Below are positions 55,478 to 64,000 of a DNA stretch of 64,000 nt, piece by piece; the first letter of the stretch is position 1, and each line of letters starts with the position of its first letter. Both the position numbers and the translations under genes were made by a program. The DNA lies in the NCBI RefSeq assembly GCF_001552555.1, contig NZ_BCRK01000002.1, positions 27,505 through 91,504 of the forward strand, read 5' to 3'. Source of the stretch: Nocardiopsis trehalosi NBRC 14201 (lineage in GTDB: Bacteria > Actinomycetota > Actinomycetes > Streptosporangiales > Streptosporangiaceae). The notes below the pieces were generated by a model, which worked only from the letters and a program-made list of their open reading frames with translations, searched no databases and was not told the origin of the DNA.

Positions 55478-57199
55478 ATGGACGCGACAGCCGCCCCACC
55501 CCTGCGCGTCGGGAACGCCTCCGGCTTCTACGGCGACCGCGCGGACGCCGTCCGCGAGATGCTCAGCGACGGCCCCCTGGACGTCCTTACCGGCGACTAC
55601 CTGGCCGAACTCACCATGCTCATCCTCGGCCGCGACCGGCTCAAGGACCCCGCGCGCGGCTACGCCCGGACCTTCCCGCGGCAGATGGAGGAGTGCCTGG
55701 GCCTGGCCGCCGACCGCGGCGTCACCATCGTCACCAACGCCGGCGGCCTCAACCCGGCCGGCCTCGCCGACCGGCTGCGCGACCTCGCCGCCCGCCTCGG
55801 CGTGCCCGCCGAGGTCGCCCACGTCGAGGGCGACGACCTGCTGCCCCGCGCCGCCGAACTCGGCCTGGGCACCCCGCTCACCGCCAACGCCTACCTCGGC
55901 GCCTTCGGTATCGCCGCCTGCCTGCGCGCCGGCGCGACCGTCGTCGTCACCGGCCGGGTCACCGACGCCTCCCTCGCCGTGGGCCCCGCCATCGCCCACC
56001 ACGGCTGGACCCCCGACGACCACGACGCCCTCGCCGGGGCCGTCGTCGCCGGGCACGTCATCGAGTGCGGCGCCCAGGCCACCGGCGGCAACTACGCCTT
56101 CTTCACCGGCCTGCCCGACCGGGGCGGCGCCCTGCCCGGGTTCCCCATCGCCGAGATCGCCGCCGACGGCTCCAGCGTCATCACCAAGCACCCCGGCACC
56201 GGCGGCGCCGTCACCACCGGCACCGTCACCGCCCAGCTCGTCTACGAGATCGCCGGCGCCCGCTACCCCAACCCCGACGCCACCGCCCGCCTCGACACCG
56301 TGCGGCTCACCGGCGACGGACCCGACCGGGTGCGCGTCAGCGGGGTGCGCGGCGAGGCGCCGCCGCCCGACCTCAAGGTCGGCCTCAACCGCATGGCCGG
56401 GTTCCGCAACGACATGACCCTGGTCCTCACCGGCCTGGACATCGAGGCGAAGGCCGAACTCGCCGAACGCCAGCTGCGCGCCGCCCTGCGCGGCCGCGAA
56501 CCCCGGCACCTGGACTTCCGCCTCACCCGCCGCGCCGACCCCGACGCCGACACCCAGGACGGCGCGAGCGCCCACCTGCGCATCGAGGCCCGCGACCCCG
56601 ACCCGCGCGTCGTCGGCCGCGACTTCACCGCCGCCGCCGTCGGCCTCGCCCTGTCCAGCGTGCCGGGGTTCCACGCCACCGCGCCGCCCGGCGACGCCCG
56701 CCCCGACGGCATCGCGTTCGCCGCGGCGGCCGTGCCCGCCGGGGCGGTGCCGCACACCGCCGTGCTGCCCGGCGGCACCCGCGTCGCCATCGCCCCGCCG
56801 GCCGCCACCCGCGCCCTCGCCCCGGTCGACCCGCCCCCGCTGCCCGCCCCGCCGCCACCCGGACCCGCCCGGCGCGCCCCGCTGGGCCGGGTCGCCGGGG
56901 CGCGCAGCGGCGACAAGGGCTCCGACGCCAACGTCGGCGTCTGGACCGACACGGACGACCGGTGGCGGTGGCTCGCCCACACCCTCACCGTCGACGCGTT
57001 CCGCCGGCTGCTCCCCGAGACCGCCGGCCTGCCGGTCACCCGGCACGCGCTGCCCCGCCTGCGCGCCCTCAACTTCGTCGTGGAGGGGCTGCTCGGCGAC
57101 GGCGCGGGCGGCGCCGCCCGCGCCGACCCCCAGGCCAAGGCGCTCGGCGAATGGCTGCGCGGCCGCCACCTCGACATCCCGGAGGCGCTCCTGCCATGA
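55478..57199 (+). CDS. atuA: AtuA/DUF1446-family protein
   Basis: 573 residues. The N-terminal DUF1446 domain has VGNASGFYGDRADAVREMLS, DVLTGDYLAELTMLILGRDR, TNAGGLNPAGLADRLRDLAA and VTGRVTDASLAVGPAI. The C-terminal DUF4387-like part has PLGRVAGARSGDKGSDANVG and VWTDTDDRWRWLA. AtuA is required for acyclic terpene or leucine-type catabolism, with an unproven biochemical role. ATG 55478 is 30 bases after a TetR-type operator. Its stop overlaps the carboxylase gene (ATGA). It is first in a four-gene operon. Confidence 0.92.
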   Translation: MDATAAPPLRVGNASGFYGDRADAVREMLSDGPLDVLTGDYLAELTMLILGRDRLKDPARGYARTFPRQMEECLGLAADRGVTIVTNAGGLNPAGLADRLRDLAARLGVPAEVAHVEGDDLLPRAAELGLGTPLTANAYLGAFGIAACLRAGATVVVTGRVTDASLAVGPAIAHHGWTPDDHDALAGAVVAGHVIECGAQATGGNYAFFTGLPDRGGALPGFPIAEIAADGSSVITKHPGTGGAVTTGTVTAQLVYEIAGARYPNPDATARLDTVRLTGDGPDRVRVSGVRGEAPPPDLKVGLNRMAGFRNDMTLVLTGLDIEAKAELAERQLRAALRGREPRHLDFRLTRRADPDADTQDGASAHLRIEARDPDPRVVGRDFTAAAVGLALSSVPGFHATAPPGDARPDGIAFAAAAVPAGAVPHTAVLPGGTRVAIAPPAATRALAPVDPPPLPAPPPPGPARRAPLGRVAGARSGDKGSDANVGVWTDTDDRWRWLAHTLTVDAFRRLLPETAGLPVTRHALPRLRALNFVVEGLLGDGAGGAARADPQAKALGEWLRGRHLDIPEALLP

Positions 57200-58788
57200 C
57201 CGTCCTGCGCACCCGCCTCGACACCGCCGCGCCCGCGTTCACCGCGGCCCGCGACGCCATGCTCGCCAAACTCGCCGAGATCGACGCCGAGCACGCCAAG
57301 GCCCTCGCCGGGGGCGGCCCGCACTACGTCGACCGGCACCGCGGCCGGGGCAAGCTCCTCGCCCGCGAACGCGTCGAACTCCTGCTCGACCCCGACTCCC
57401 CGTTCCTCGAACTCTCCCCGCTCGCCGCCTGGGGCAGCGACTACCCGGTGGGCGCGTCCGTGGTGACCGGTGTCGGCGTGGTCGCCGGCACCGAGTGCGT
57501 CGTCATCGCCAACGACCCCACCGTGCGCGGCGGCGCCAGCAACCCGTGGACCGGCCGCAAGACCTTCCGCGCCATGGAGATCGCCGAGCGCAACCGGCTG
57601 CCGCTGATCAACCTGGTCGAGTCCGGCGGCGCCGACCTGCCCAGCCAGAGCGAGATCTTCATCCCCGGCGGCCGGCTGTTCCGCGACCTCACCCGCTTCT
57701 CCGCCGCCGGCATCCCCACCATCGCGGTCGTCTTCGGCAACTCCACCGCCGGGGGCGCCTACGTCCCCGGCATGTCCGACCACGTCGTCATGGTCCGCGA
57801 ACGCTCCAAGGTGTTCCTCGGCGGGCCGCCGCTGGTGAAGATGGCCACCGGCGAGGAGAGCGACGACGAGTCCCTGGGCGGCGCCGAGATGCACGCCCGC
57901 ACCTCCGGGCTCGCCGACCACCTCGCCGCCGACGAGCACGACGCCCTGCGCACCGCCCGGCGTATCGTCGCCCGCCTCAACCGCACCCGGCCCGACCCGC
58001 CCGCCGACCCCGACCCGCCCCGCTGCGACCCCGAGGACCTCGTCGGCGTCGTCCCCGCCGACCTCAAGGAGCCGTTCGACCCGCGTGAGGTCATCGCCCG
58101 CATCGCCGACGGGTCGGAGTTCGACGAGTTCAAACCCTCCTACGGCCCCAGCCTCGTCACCGGCTGGGCCCGGCTGCACGGCTACCCGGTGGGGGTGCTC
58201 GCCAACGCCCAGGGCGTGCTGTTCAGCGCGGAGTCGCAGAAGGCCGCCCAGTTCATCCAGCTCGCCAACCGCGCCGACACCCCGCTGATCTTCCTGCACA
58301 ACACCACCGGCTACATGGTCGGCCGCGAGTACGAGCAGGGCGGCATCATCAAGCACGGCGCCATGATGATCAACGCCGTGTCCAACAGCACCGTCCCGCA
58401 CCTGTCCGTGCTGGTCGGCGCCTCCTACGGCGCCGGGCACTACGGCATGTGCGGGCGCGCCTACGACCCCCGGTTCCTGTTCGCCTGGCCCAGCGCCAAG
58501 TCCGCCGTCATGGGGCCGCAGCAACTCGCCGGGGTGCTGTCCATCGTCGCCCGGCAGTCGGCCGCCGCGAAGGGCCGCGACTACAGCGAGGAGCAGGACG
58601 CCGCCATGCGCGAGATGGTGGAGAACCGCATCGAGGCGGAGTCGCTGCCGCTGTTCCTGTCCGGCCGGGTCTACGACGACGGGGTGATCGACCCCCGCGA
58701 CACCCGCACCGTCCTCGGCATGTGCCTGTCGGCCGTCCACAACGCACCCGTGCGCGGAGCCGACGGCTTCGGCGTCTTCCGGATGTAG
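57196..58788 (+). CDS. Acyl-CoA carboxylase carboxyltransferase (beta) subunit
   Basis: 530 residues with both carboxyltransferase lobes: YVDRHRGRGKLLARERVELL, VESGGADLPSQSEIFIPGGR, GNSTAGGAYVPGMSDHVVMV, FLHNTTGYMVGREYEQGGII and GASYGAGHYGMCGRAYDPRF. The pattern fits methylcrotonyl-CoA or geranyl-CoA carboxylases (AccD/MccB/AtuC family). ATG 57196 overlaps the previous stop. It pairs with the biotin subunit encoded 10 bases downstream. Confidence 0.94.
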   Translation: MTVLRTRLDTAAPAFTAARDAMLAKLAEIDAEHAKALAGGGPHYVDRHRGRGKLLARERVELLLDPDSPFLELSPLAAWGSDYPVGASVVTGVGVVAGTECVVIANDPTVRGGASNPWTGRKTFRAMEIAERNRLPLINLVESGGADLPSQSEIFIPGGRLFRDLTRFSAAGIPTIAVVFGNSTAGGAYVPGMSDHVVMVRERSKVFLGGPPLVKMATGEESDDESLGGAEMHARTSGLADHLAADEHDALRTARRIVARLNRTRPDPPADPDPPRCDPEDLVGVVPADLKEPFDPREVIARIADGSEFDEFKPSYGPSLVTGWARLHGYPVGVLANAQGVLFSAESQKAAQFIQLANRADTPLIFLHNTTGYMVGREYEQGGIIKHGAMMINAVSNSTVPHLSVLVGASYGAGHYGMCGRAYDPRFLFAWPSAKSAVMGPQQLAGVLSIVARQSAAAKGRDYSEEQDAAMREMVENRIEAESLPLFLSGRVYDDGVIDPRDTRTVLGMCLSAVHNAPVRGADGFGVFRM

Positions 58789-58798
58789 GGAGGGACCC

Positions 58799-60796
58799 GT
58801 GATCACCACCCTGCTCGTGGCCAACCGCGGCGAGATCGCCCGCCGCGTGCTGCGCACCTGCCGCGCCCTGGGCATCGCCACCGTCGCCGTCCACTCCGAC
58901 GCCGACACCGGCGCCCCGCACGTCCGCGAGGCCGACGCCGCCGTCCGGCTGCCCGGCCGCGCCGCCGCCGACACCTACCTGCGCGCCGACGCGGTCATCG
59001 GCGCCGCCCGCGCGGCCGGCGCCGACGCCGTCCACCCCGGCTACGGGTTCCTGTCGGAGAACGCCGACTTCGCCCGCGCCGTCACCGCCGCCGGGCTCAC
59101 CTGGGTCGGCCCCCCGCCCGACGCCATCGAGGCCATGGGGCACAAGGTCCGCGCCAAGGAGATCGCCGAACGCGCCGGGGTCCCCGTCTTCGGGCGCCTC
59201 GACCCCGAGAAGGCCACCGCCGCCGACCTGCCCGTCCTGGTCAAGGCGGCGGCGGGCGGCGGCGGGCGGGGCATGCGCGTCGTGCGCGACCTCGGCGCCC
59301 TGGAGGCGGAGACCACCGCCGCCCGCGCCGAGGCGGCCGCCGCCTTCGGCGACCCCGAGGTCTTCTGCGAGCCCTACGTCGAACGCGGCCGGCACGTCGA
59401 AGTGCAGCTCCTCGCCGACACCCGCGGCACCGTGTGGGCCGTCGGCGAGCGCGACTGCTCGGTGCAGCGCCGCCACCAGAAGATCATCGAGGAGGCGCCC
59501 GCCCCCGGCCTCGGCGCCGACCTGCGCGCCCGGCTGCACGCCGCCGCCCGCGACATGGCCCGCGCCATCGGCTACACCGGCGCCGGCACCGCCGAGTTCC
59601 TCGTCGCCCCCGACGGCACCGCCGCCTTCCTGGAGATGAACACCCGCCTCCAGGTGGAGCACCCCGTCACCGAGTGCGTCACCGGACTCGACCTCGTGGA
59701 GTGGCAGATCCGCGTCGCCGAGGGCGAACCGCTGCCCGCCGCCGAGCCGCCCGCGCCGCGCGGCCACGCCGTGGAGGCGCGCGTCTACGCCGAGGACCCC
59801 GCCGCCGACTGGCGGCCCCGCACCGGGACCGTGCACGACTTCGCCGTCCCCGGCGCCGCCGCCGCGTTCGCCCCGCTGCCCGACCACGGCGTCCGCGTCG
59901 ACAGCGGGGTCGAGCCCGGCACCGAGGTCGGCCCCGACTACGACCCCCTGCTCGCCAAGGTCACCGCCTGGGGGCGCACCCGCGACGACGCCCTGCGCCG
60001 CCTCGCCACCGCCCTCGCCCGCGCCCGGCTGCACGGCCCCGGCACCAACCGCGACCTGCTCGTGCGGGTCCTGCGCCACCCCGCGTTCGCGGCCGGCGAC
60101 GTGCACACCGGGTTCCTCGGCGCCCACGGCCTGGCCGGCCTCGCCCGCCCCCTCGCCGACCCCGGCGCCGTCCGCCTCTCGGCGCTGGCCGCCGCGCTCG
60201 CCGCCGCCGAGACCGCCCGCGCGCAGGCCCCCGTGCTGCGCCCGGTGCCCACCGGCTGGCGCAACCTGCCCTCGCAGCCGCACACCCGCGCCTACCGGAC
60301 CCCCGACGGCACCGAGGTCACCGCCGCCTACACCGGCCGCCGCGACGGACCCCACCCGGTGGACCACCCGGGCGTCCGGGTGGCCGCCGCCGCCCCCGAC
60401 CGGGTCGACCTGGAGGTCGACGGCGTGCGGTACCGCTTCGCCGTCGCCGCCTATCCGGGGGCGGTGTTCGTGGACTCCCCGCTGGGCCCGGTCGCGCTCA
60501 CCCCGGTCGACCGGTTCCCCGAGGCCGGGGCCGACGCCGCCCCCGGCACCCTGCTCGCCCCCATGCCCGGCACCGTCGCCCGCGTCGGCGCGGCCGTCGG
60601 CGACCGGGTGCGCGCGGGCGACCCCCTGCTGTGGCTGGACGCCATGAAGATGGAGCACCGCATCGCCGCCCCCGCCGACGGCGTCGTCACCGCGCTGCCG
60701 GCCGCCCCCGGCGACCGGGTCGAGACCGGTACGGTGCTCGCCGTCGTGGAGGACGCGGCCCACCCGGCCGCGCGCGAGGAAGGGACCCCCCGATGA
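58799..60796 (+). CDS. Acyl-CoA carboxylase alpha subunit: biotin carboxylase plus BCCP
   Basis: 665 residues. The biotin carboxylase domain has VANRGEIARRVLRTCRALGI, HPGYGFLSENADFARAVTAA, LVKAAAGGGGRGMRVV (ATP-grasp loop) and MNTRLQVEHPVTECVTGLDL. The C-terminal biotin-carrier domain has LDAMKMEHRIAAPADG, Lys617 being the biotinylation site. GTG 58799 follows GGGAGGG. It overlaps the next gene by four bases. It supplies carboxybiotin for the carboxyltransferase. Confidence 0.95.
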   Translation: MITTLLVANRGEIARRVLRTCRALGIATVAVHSDADTGAPHVREADAAVRLPGRAAADTYLRADAVIGAARAAGADAVHPGYGFLSENADFARAVTAAGLTWVGPPPDAIEAMGHKVRAKEIAERAGVPVFGRLDPEKATAADLPVLVKAAAGGGGRGMRVVRDLGALEAETTAARAEAAAAFGDPEVFCEPYVERGRHVEVQLLADTRGTVWAVGERDCSVQRRHQKIIEEAPAPGLGADLRARLHAAARDMARAIGYTGAGTAEFLVAPDGTAAFLEMNTRLQVEHPVTECVTGLDLVEWQIRVAEGEPLPAAEPPAPRGHAVEARVYAEDPAADWRPRTGTVHDFAVPGAAAAFAPLPDHGVRVDSGVEPGTEVGPDYDPLLAKVTAWGRTRDDALRRLATALARARLHGPGTNRDLLVRVLRHPAFAAGDVHTGFLGAHGLAGLARPLADPGAVRLSALAAALAAAETARAQAPVLRPVPTGWRNLPSQPHTRAYRTPDGTEVTAAYTGRRDGPHPVDHPGVRVAAAAPDRVDLEVDGVRYRFAVAAYPGAVFVDSPLGPVALTPVDRFPEAGADAAPGTLLAPMPGTVARVGAAVGDRVRAGDPLLWLDAMKMEHRIAAPADGVVTALPAAPGDRVETGTVLAVVEDAAHPAAREEGTPR

Positions 60797-61950
60797 GCTA
60801 CACCGAACCCGAGGAGCGCCGCGACCTGCGCGCGGCGGTGGCCCGGTTCGCGCAGGGCTACGGCGCCGCCTACCACCGCCGCAAGGCCCGCGAGGGGGCC
60901 TACCTCACCGAGTTGTGGGCCGAGGCCGGCAAGCTCGGCTACCTGGGCGTCAACATCCCCGAGGCGTACGGCGGGGGCGGCGGCGGGATCGGCGACCTCG
61001 CCGCCGTCCTGGAGGAGCTGTCCGCCGCCGGCTGCCCCACCCTGATGATGGTGGTCTCCCCGGCCATCTGCGGCACCGTCCTCGCCCGGTTCGGCACGCC
61101 GGGGCAGCGCGACCGCTGGCTGCCCGGGATCGCCTCCGGCGAGAGCATCCTCGCCTTCGCCATCACCGAACCCGACGCGGGCTCCAACTCGCACCGGATC
61201 ACCACCACCGCCCGCCGCGACGGCGGCGACTGGCTGCTCACCGGGCGCAAGACGTTCATCTCCGGGGTCGACGTCGCCGACGCCGTGCTCGTCGTCGGCC
61301 GCACCGAGGACGCCCGCACCGGCCGGCTCAAGCCCGCCCTGTTCACCGTGCCCACCGGCACCCCCGGGTTCGAGGCCCGCCGCATCGAGATGGACCTGGT
61401 CAGCCCCGACCACCAGTTCGGCCTCTTCCTGGACGACGTCCGGCTGCCCGCCGACGCCCTGGTCGGCGACCCCGACAGCGGGCTGCTCCAGCTCTTCGCC
61501 GGGCTCAACCCCGAGCGGATCATGGCCGCGTCGCTGGCCACCGGGTCGGCACGGCACGCCCTGGACCAGGCCGTCGCCTACGCGGGGGAGCGGCAGGTGT
61601 GGGGCACCCCCATCGGCGCCCACCAGGGGCTCGCCCACCCGCTCGCCCAGGTCAAGGTGGAGCTGGAACTGGCCCGGCTGATGACCCAGAAGGCCGCCGC
61701 GCTCTACGACGCCGGGGACGACGCGGGCGCCGGCGAGGCCGCCAACATGGCCAAGTACGCCGCCGGGGAGGTCACCGTGCGCGCCGTGGACCAGGCCGTG
61801 CAGACGCTCGGCGGCAACGGCCTGGCGGCGGAGTACGGGCTGGGGGCGGCCATCGCCTCCTCGCGGCTGGCGCGCATCGCCCCGGTCAGCCGGGAGATGA
61901 TCCTCAACTACGTCGCCCAGCACTCCCTGGGCCTGCCCCGGTCCTACTGA
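60793..61950 (+). CDS. Acyl-CoA dehydrogenase
   Basis: 385 residues of the FAD-dependent family: LSAAGCPTLMMVVSPAICGT, AFAITEPDAGSNSHRITTTA, KTFISGVDVADAVLVVG and QTLGGNGLAAEYGL. It oxidises an acyl-CoA, likely isovaleryl-CoA or citronellyl-CoA, to supply the enoyl-CoA for the carboxylase. ATG 60793 overlaps the biotin subunit stop, so all four genes are co-translated. Which substrate is used cannot be settled from sequence. Confidence 0.93.
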   Translation: MSYTEPEERRDLRAAVARFAQGYGAAYHRRKAREGAYLTELWAEAGKLGYLGVNIPEAYGGGGGGIGDLAAVLEELSAAGCPTLMMVVSPAICGTVLARFGTPGQRDRWLPGIASGESILAFAITEPDAGSNSHRITTTARRDGGDWLLTGRKTFISGVDVADAVLVVGRTEDARTGRLKPALFTVPTGTPGFEARRIEMDLVSPDHQFGLFLDDVRLPADALVGDPDSGLLQLFAGLNPERIMAASLATGSARHALDQAVAYAGERQVWGTPIGAHQGLAHPLAQVKVELELARLMTQKAAALYDAGDDAGAGEAANMAKYAAGEVTVRAVDQAVQTLGGNGLAAEYGLGAAIASSRLARIAPVSREMILNYVAQHSLGLPRSY

Positions 61951-62038
61951 CCCGGCGGTCCCGCGCCCCGGTGCGCGTCCCGGCGCCGGGGCGCGTGCCG
62001 GCCGGTAGGTTGGGCGGGCCGAGGCGAGGGGGGCGGAC

Positions 62039-62656
62039 GTGGAAGCGACGGTGCGGGAGCCGCGCCAGGAGCGCAGCCGGGCCACCCGGCGGCGGCTGCT
62101 GGAGGCGGCCGTGGAACTGCTGTCGGAGGCCGGGGTGGCGGGCAGCACCGTCGGCGCCGTCGCCGAGCGCGCCGGGGTGTCCCGGGGCGCCGCCCAGCAC
62201 CACTTCCGCACCCGCGAGGACCTGTTCACCGCCGCGCTGCGGCACATGAGCGAGACCCGCACGGCCGAGCTGCGCCGCCGGGCCGCCGCCCTGCCCGAGG
62301 GGCGGGCGCGCACCGGGGCGGTCGTGGAGATGCTGGTCGACGCGTTCAGCGGACCGGAGTTCGACGCCGCCCTGCAGCTGTGGGCGGCCGCCGCCAGCGA
62401 CCCCGGGCTGCGCGCCCACGTCATCCCGCTGGAGGAGCACGTCGGCCGGGCCGCGCACCGGGCGGCGGTGGAGCTGCTGGGGGCCGACGAGTCCGCGCCC
62501 GGGGTCCGCGAGACCGTGCAGGCCACGCTCGACCTGGCGCGCGGGCTGGGGCTGGCCAACCTGCTCACCGACGACCGCGCCCGCCGGCGGCGGATCGTCG
62601 GCCAGTGGACCCGGATGCTGGAGCGGGAGCTGGCGCGGACCGGTGGACGCGGCTGA
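62039..62656 (+). CDS. TetR-family transcriptional regulator
   Basis: 205 residues. N-terminal helix-turn-helix: ATRRRLLEAAVELLSEAGVA, VGAVAERAGVSRGAAQHHFR. The C-terminal ligand domain is helical (LQLWAAAASDPGLRAHVIPL, ETVQATLDLARGLGLANLLT). GTG 62039 follows GAGGGGGC. It follows the acyl-CoA dehydrogenase gene and probably represses the operon through the operator at 55425, with an acyl-CoA as inducer (inference). Confidence 0.92.
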   Translation: MEATVREPRQERSRATRRRLLEAAVELLSEAGVAGSTVGAVAERAGVSRGAAQHHFRTREDLFTAALRHMSETRTAELRRRAAALPEGRARTGAVVEMLVDAFSGPEFDAALQLWAAAASDPGLRAHVIPLEEHVGRAAHRAAVELLGADESAPGVRETVQATLDLARGLGLANLLTDDRARRRRIVGQWTRMLERELARTGGRG

Positions 62657-62685
62657 CCCGGCCCGCCCCGGGTGGGGGCGGACCG

Positions 62686-62699
62686 GGTAAGCGCTTACC
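62686..62699. promoter_or_regulatory. Perfect 14-bp LacI-type palindrome between convergent genes
   Basis: GGTAAGCGCTTACC, a LacI-family style operator (central AAGCGCTT), lies 42 bases before the 3' end of the pectate lyase gene. A related imperfect site covers that gene's promoter region (63856-63871). Position downstream of both genes is unusual. Confidence 0.5.
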
Positions 62700-62741
62700 T
62701 CGCAGGGCGCTGTGGGGGGACGCCCTCCGCGGCGGAGGGGG

Positions 62742-63731
62742 CTAGATGTTGCCCGGTCCGGCGCCGTTCTGGACCACCGACGGCACGTTCGCCGGCGGGG
62801 TGAGCGAGAAGGAGTACGGCACGTTGGCGACGCTGCCCTCGGCCTCGGGGTCGCCCGAGTTGTCGTAGATGTTGTTCCGCTCGACCAGGCGGCCCGGGTC
62901 GGAGTCGGCGTAGCCCACGTGCGTCGGGTTGTCGACGTTCTCGAAGTAGTTGCCCTCGACGATCACGCCGGCGTCCATGGTGGAGGCGACGCCGTACTCG
63001 GAGTTGTCGAGGAAGTAGTTGTTGAAGACGTGCACCTGGTTGCCGAAGCGCACCCGCGGGTGGCGGGAGTCGGTGCCGTCGAAGAAGTTGTGGTGGTAGC
63101 TCACGCGCAGGTTGCCGATGTCGGCGGTGTGGCCGTCGGAGTGGCCCAGCAGCGCGGTCTTGGAGTGGTCGAAGTAGTGGTTCCAGGAGATCGTGACGAA
63201 GTCCGACTCCCGCTTCACGTCGGTGGCCCCGTCGTTGCCGCCGGTGAAGCTGTTGTGGTCGATCCAGATGTTGGTCGAGCCGTCCTGCACGTTGATCGCG
63301 TCGTCGTCCCAGTCCGCGAAGGCGATGTTCTGGATGATGACGTTGTGCGCGGAGTCGACGTCGATGCCGCCGCCGGTGATCGAGGCGTTGGAGCCGACGC
63401 CGATGACGGTCTTGTCGGAGGTGACGTCGTTCATCCCCGACAGCTCGATGGTGCCCTCGACCTCGATGACGAGCGCGCCGTCGCTGGCCATGGCCTCGGT
63501 CAGCTCGTCGGCGTCGCTGACGCGGACGGTGTCGCCGCCCGCGCCGCCGGTGGTGCCGCCGTTCTGGCTCGCCCAGCCGACGGGGGAGCCGACCAGGGGG
63601 ACGTAGTCGTCGGCGGCGCTGGGCAGCGTCGCCGCGACGAGGACCGCGGTGGTGCCCAGGGCGACCGCCCCGAGTCCGGCGGCGGTGCGTGCCCGATCGG
63701 TGGACCTGTGCGTCTTCCGGTTCACCCGCAT
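62742..63731 (-). CDS. Secreted pectate lyase (polysaccharide lyase family 1)
   Basis: 329 residues with a twin-basic signal peptide (HRSTDRARTAAGLGAVALGT) whose probable cleavage is before ADDYVPL. The parallel beta-helix shows WIDHNSFTGGND, VKRESDFVTISWNHYFDHSK, IGNLRVSYHHNFFDGTDSRH and the catalytic Arg segment RHPRVRFGNQV. It cleaves polygalacturonate by calcium-dependent beta-elimination outside the cell. ATG 63731 has AAGGAG eight bases upstream; the longer open frame is not credible. Promoter and LacI-type operator lie upstream. Confidence 0.94.
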   Translation of the reverse strand: MRVNRKTHRSTDRARTAAGLGAVALGTTAVLVAATLPSAADDYVPLVGSPVGWASQNGGTTGGAGGDTVRVSDADELTEAMASDGALVIEVEGTIELSGMNDVTSDKTVIGVGSNASITGGGIDVDSAHNVIIQNIAFADWDDDAINVQDGSTNIWIDHNSFTGGNDGATDVKRESDFVTISWNHYFDHSKTALLGHSDGHTADIGNLRVSYHHNFFDGTDSRHPRVRFGNQVHVFNNYFLDNSEYGVASTMDAGVIVEGNYFENVDNPTHVGYADSDPGRLVERNNIYDNSGDPEAEGSVANVPYSFSLTPPANVPSVVQNGAGPGNI

Positions 63732-63855
63732 GGTGCGAGTCTCCTTGTGGGGGAGGGGAGTGCCCGTTCTCTGCCCGGGCGGAACAGGGGGCGGGGCCGC
63801 GCAGCGGTGCCCGCCAGGGTCCGTCGCGGAGGCGGCGCCCTGCCTCCACGACCTA

Positions 63856-63871
63856 TGGGAAGCGCTTTCCA
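63856..63871 (-). promoter_or_regulatory. LacI/CebR-like operator upstream of pectate lyase
   Basis: TGGGAAGCGCTTTCCA is a 16-bp near-palindrome (one mismatched pair) centred on AAGCGCTT. It lies just downstream of the -10 box of the lyase promoter, where a bound LacI-family repressor would block transcription. Confidence 0.7.
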
Positions 63872-63879
63872 GTGCTCGA

Positions 63880-63908
63880 AAAGTACGGGAATGTAACCGC
63901 CGTGTCAA
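63880..63908 (-). promoter_or_regulatory. Sigma70-type promoter of pectate lyase
   Basis: On the minus strand TTGACA (63908-63903), a 17-base spacer and TACTTT (63885-63880) make a near-consensus housekeeping promoter directed at the lyase gene, about 150 bases from its start codon. It is immediately followed by the LacI-type operator. Confidence 0.75.
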
Positions 63909-64000
63909 CGGGGTGTCATCACTGGGTTTCGCCGCGGGGCCGCGACCTCGCGCGACCCGCGCACACCGGCGCGGGCGGCCGGCTGCCCGGCCGCCCGCGG

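Noticed and set aside
56263..58974. Very long minus-strand open frame over the carboxylase operon
   Set aside because: Antisense to three co-translated enzyme genes; low-complexity composition and no recognisable fold.
1..64000. tRNA or rRNA genes
   Set aside because: Looked for cloverleaf-like GGTTCRANYCY segments and rRNA landmarks by eye; none was convincing.

Overview
The window is very GC-rich actinobacterial DNA with strong third-position G/C bias, frequent GTG/TTG starts and translational coupling by 4-base overlaps. Scr1/DUF397 pairs, an ECF41 sigma factor, ascorbate-type PTS genes, type I-E CRISPR repeats and a cinnamycin-type lanthipeptide cluster together suggest a Streptosporangiales/Nocardiopsaceae-like actinomycete. 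That placement is inference; there is no rRNA or other marker gene here.

Region by region. 1-404: partial DedA membrane protein. 744-8608: a compact cinnamycin/duramycin-like class II lanthipeptide cluster (SARP activator, lysinoalanine synthase, precursor, LanM, Asp hydroxylase, two-gene ABC exporter) encoding a core peptide that differs from cinnamycin and duramycin. 8634-10938: ascorbate-type PTS (IIA-IIB-IIC, minus strand). 11116-13264: HAD hydrolase, formylglycine-enzyme-like protein, unknown protein. 13474-16761: deoC plus two aldehyde dehydrogenase-like genes. 17037-21777: acetyltransferases, an NAD-dependent epimerase, non-coding repeats and a low-GC patch. 21965-22847 and 25849-26793: two type I-E CRISPR arrays with no cas genes, flanking purine nucleoside phosphorylase and a phosphohexomutase. 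26818-33281: HTH regulator/hydrolase pair, a carboxymuconolactone decarboxylase/ECF41 sigma pair with a recognisable ECF41 promoter, a guanidine-III riboswitch in front of two SMR guanidinium exporters, and an epoxide hydrolase. 33554-35095: possible beta-pore-forming toxin.

35627-50542 looks like a nucleoside uptake and salvage operon (BMP lipoprotein, ABC ATPase, two permeases, cytidine deaminase, thymidine phosphorylase; all minus strand), with about 7.6 kb of accessory DNA between cdd and deoA. That insert holds repeated TGACAT-type ends, a kinase-beta-trefoil fusion, a Cys-rich micro-ORF beside a phosphotransferase, and an Scr1 regulator with two DUF397 genes of unusual repeat structure. 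50823-54040 is a branched-chain 2-oxoacid dehydrogenase operon whose E2 is reduced to a lone lipoyl domain followed by an alpha/beta hydrolase. 54841-62656 holds an Lrp regulator and an AtuA/acyl-CoA carboxylase/acyl-CoA dehydrogenase operon followed by a TetR regulator. The window ends with a secreted pectate lyase under a clear promoter and LacI-type operator.

Functional links: deoC with its aldehyde dehydrogenases, punA, the phosphohexomutase, deoA, cdd and the BMP-ABC importer form a scattered nucleoside uptake and catabolism set. The 2-oxoacid dehydrogenase and acyl-CoA carboxylase operons fit branched-chain amino acid or acyclic-terpene degradation. The lanthipeptide cluster is the main specialised-metabolism locus.
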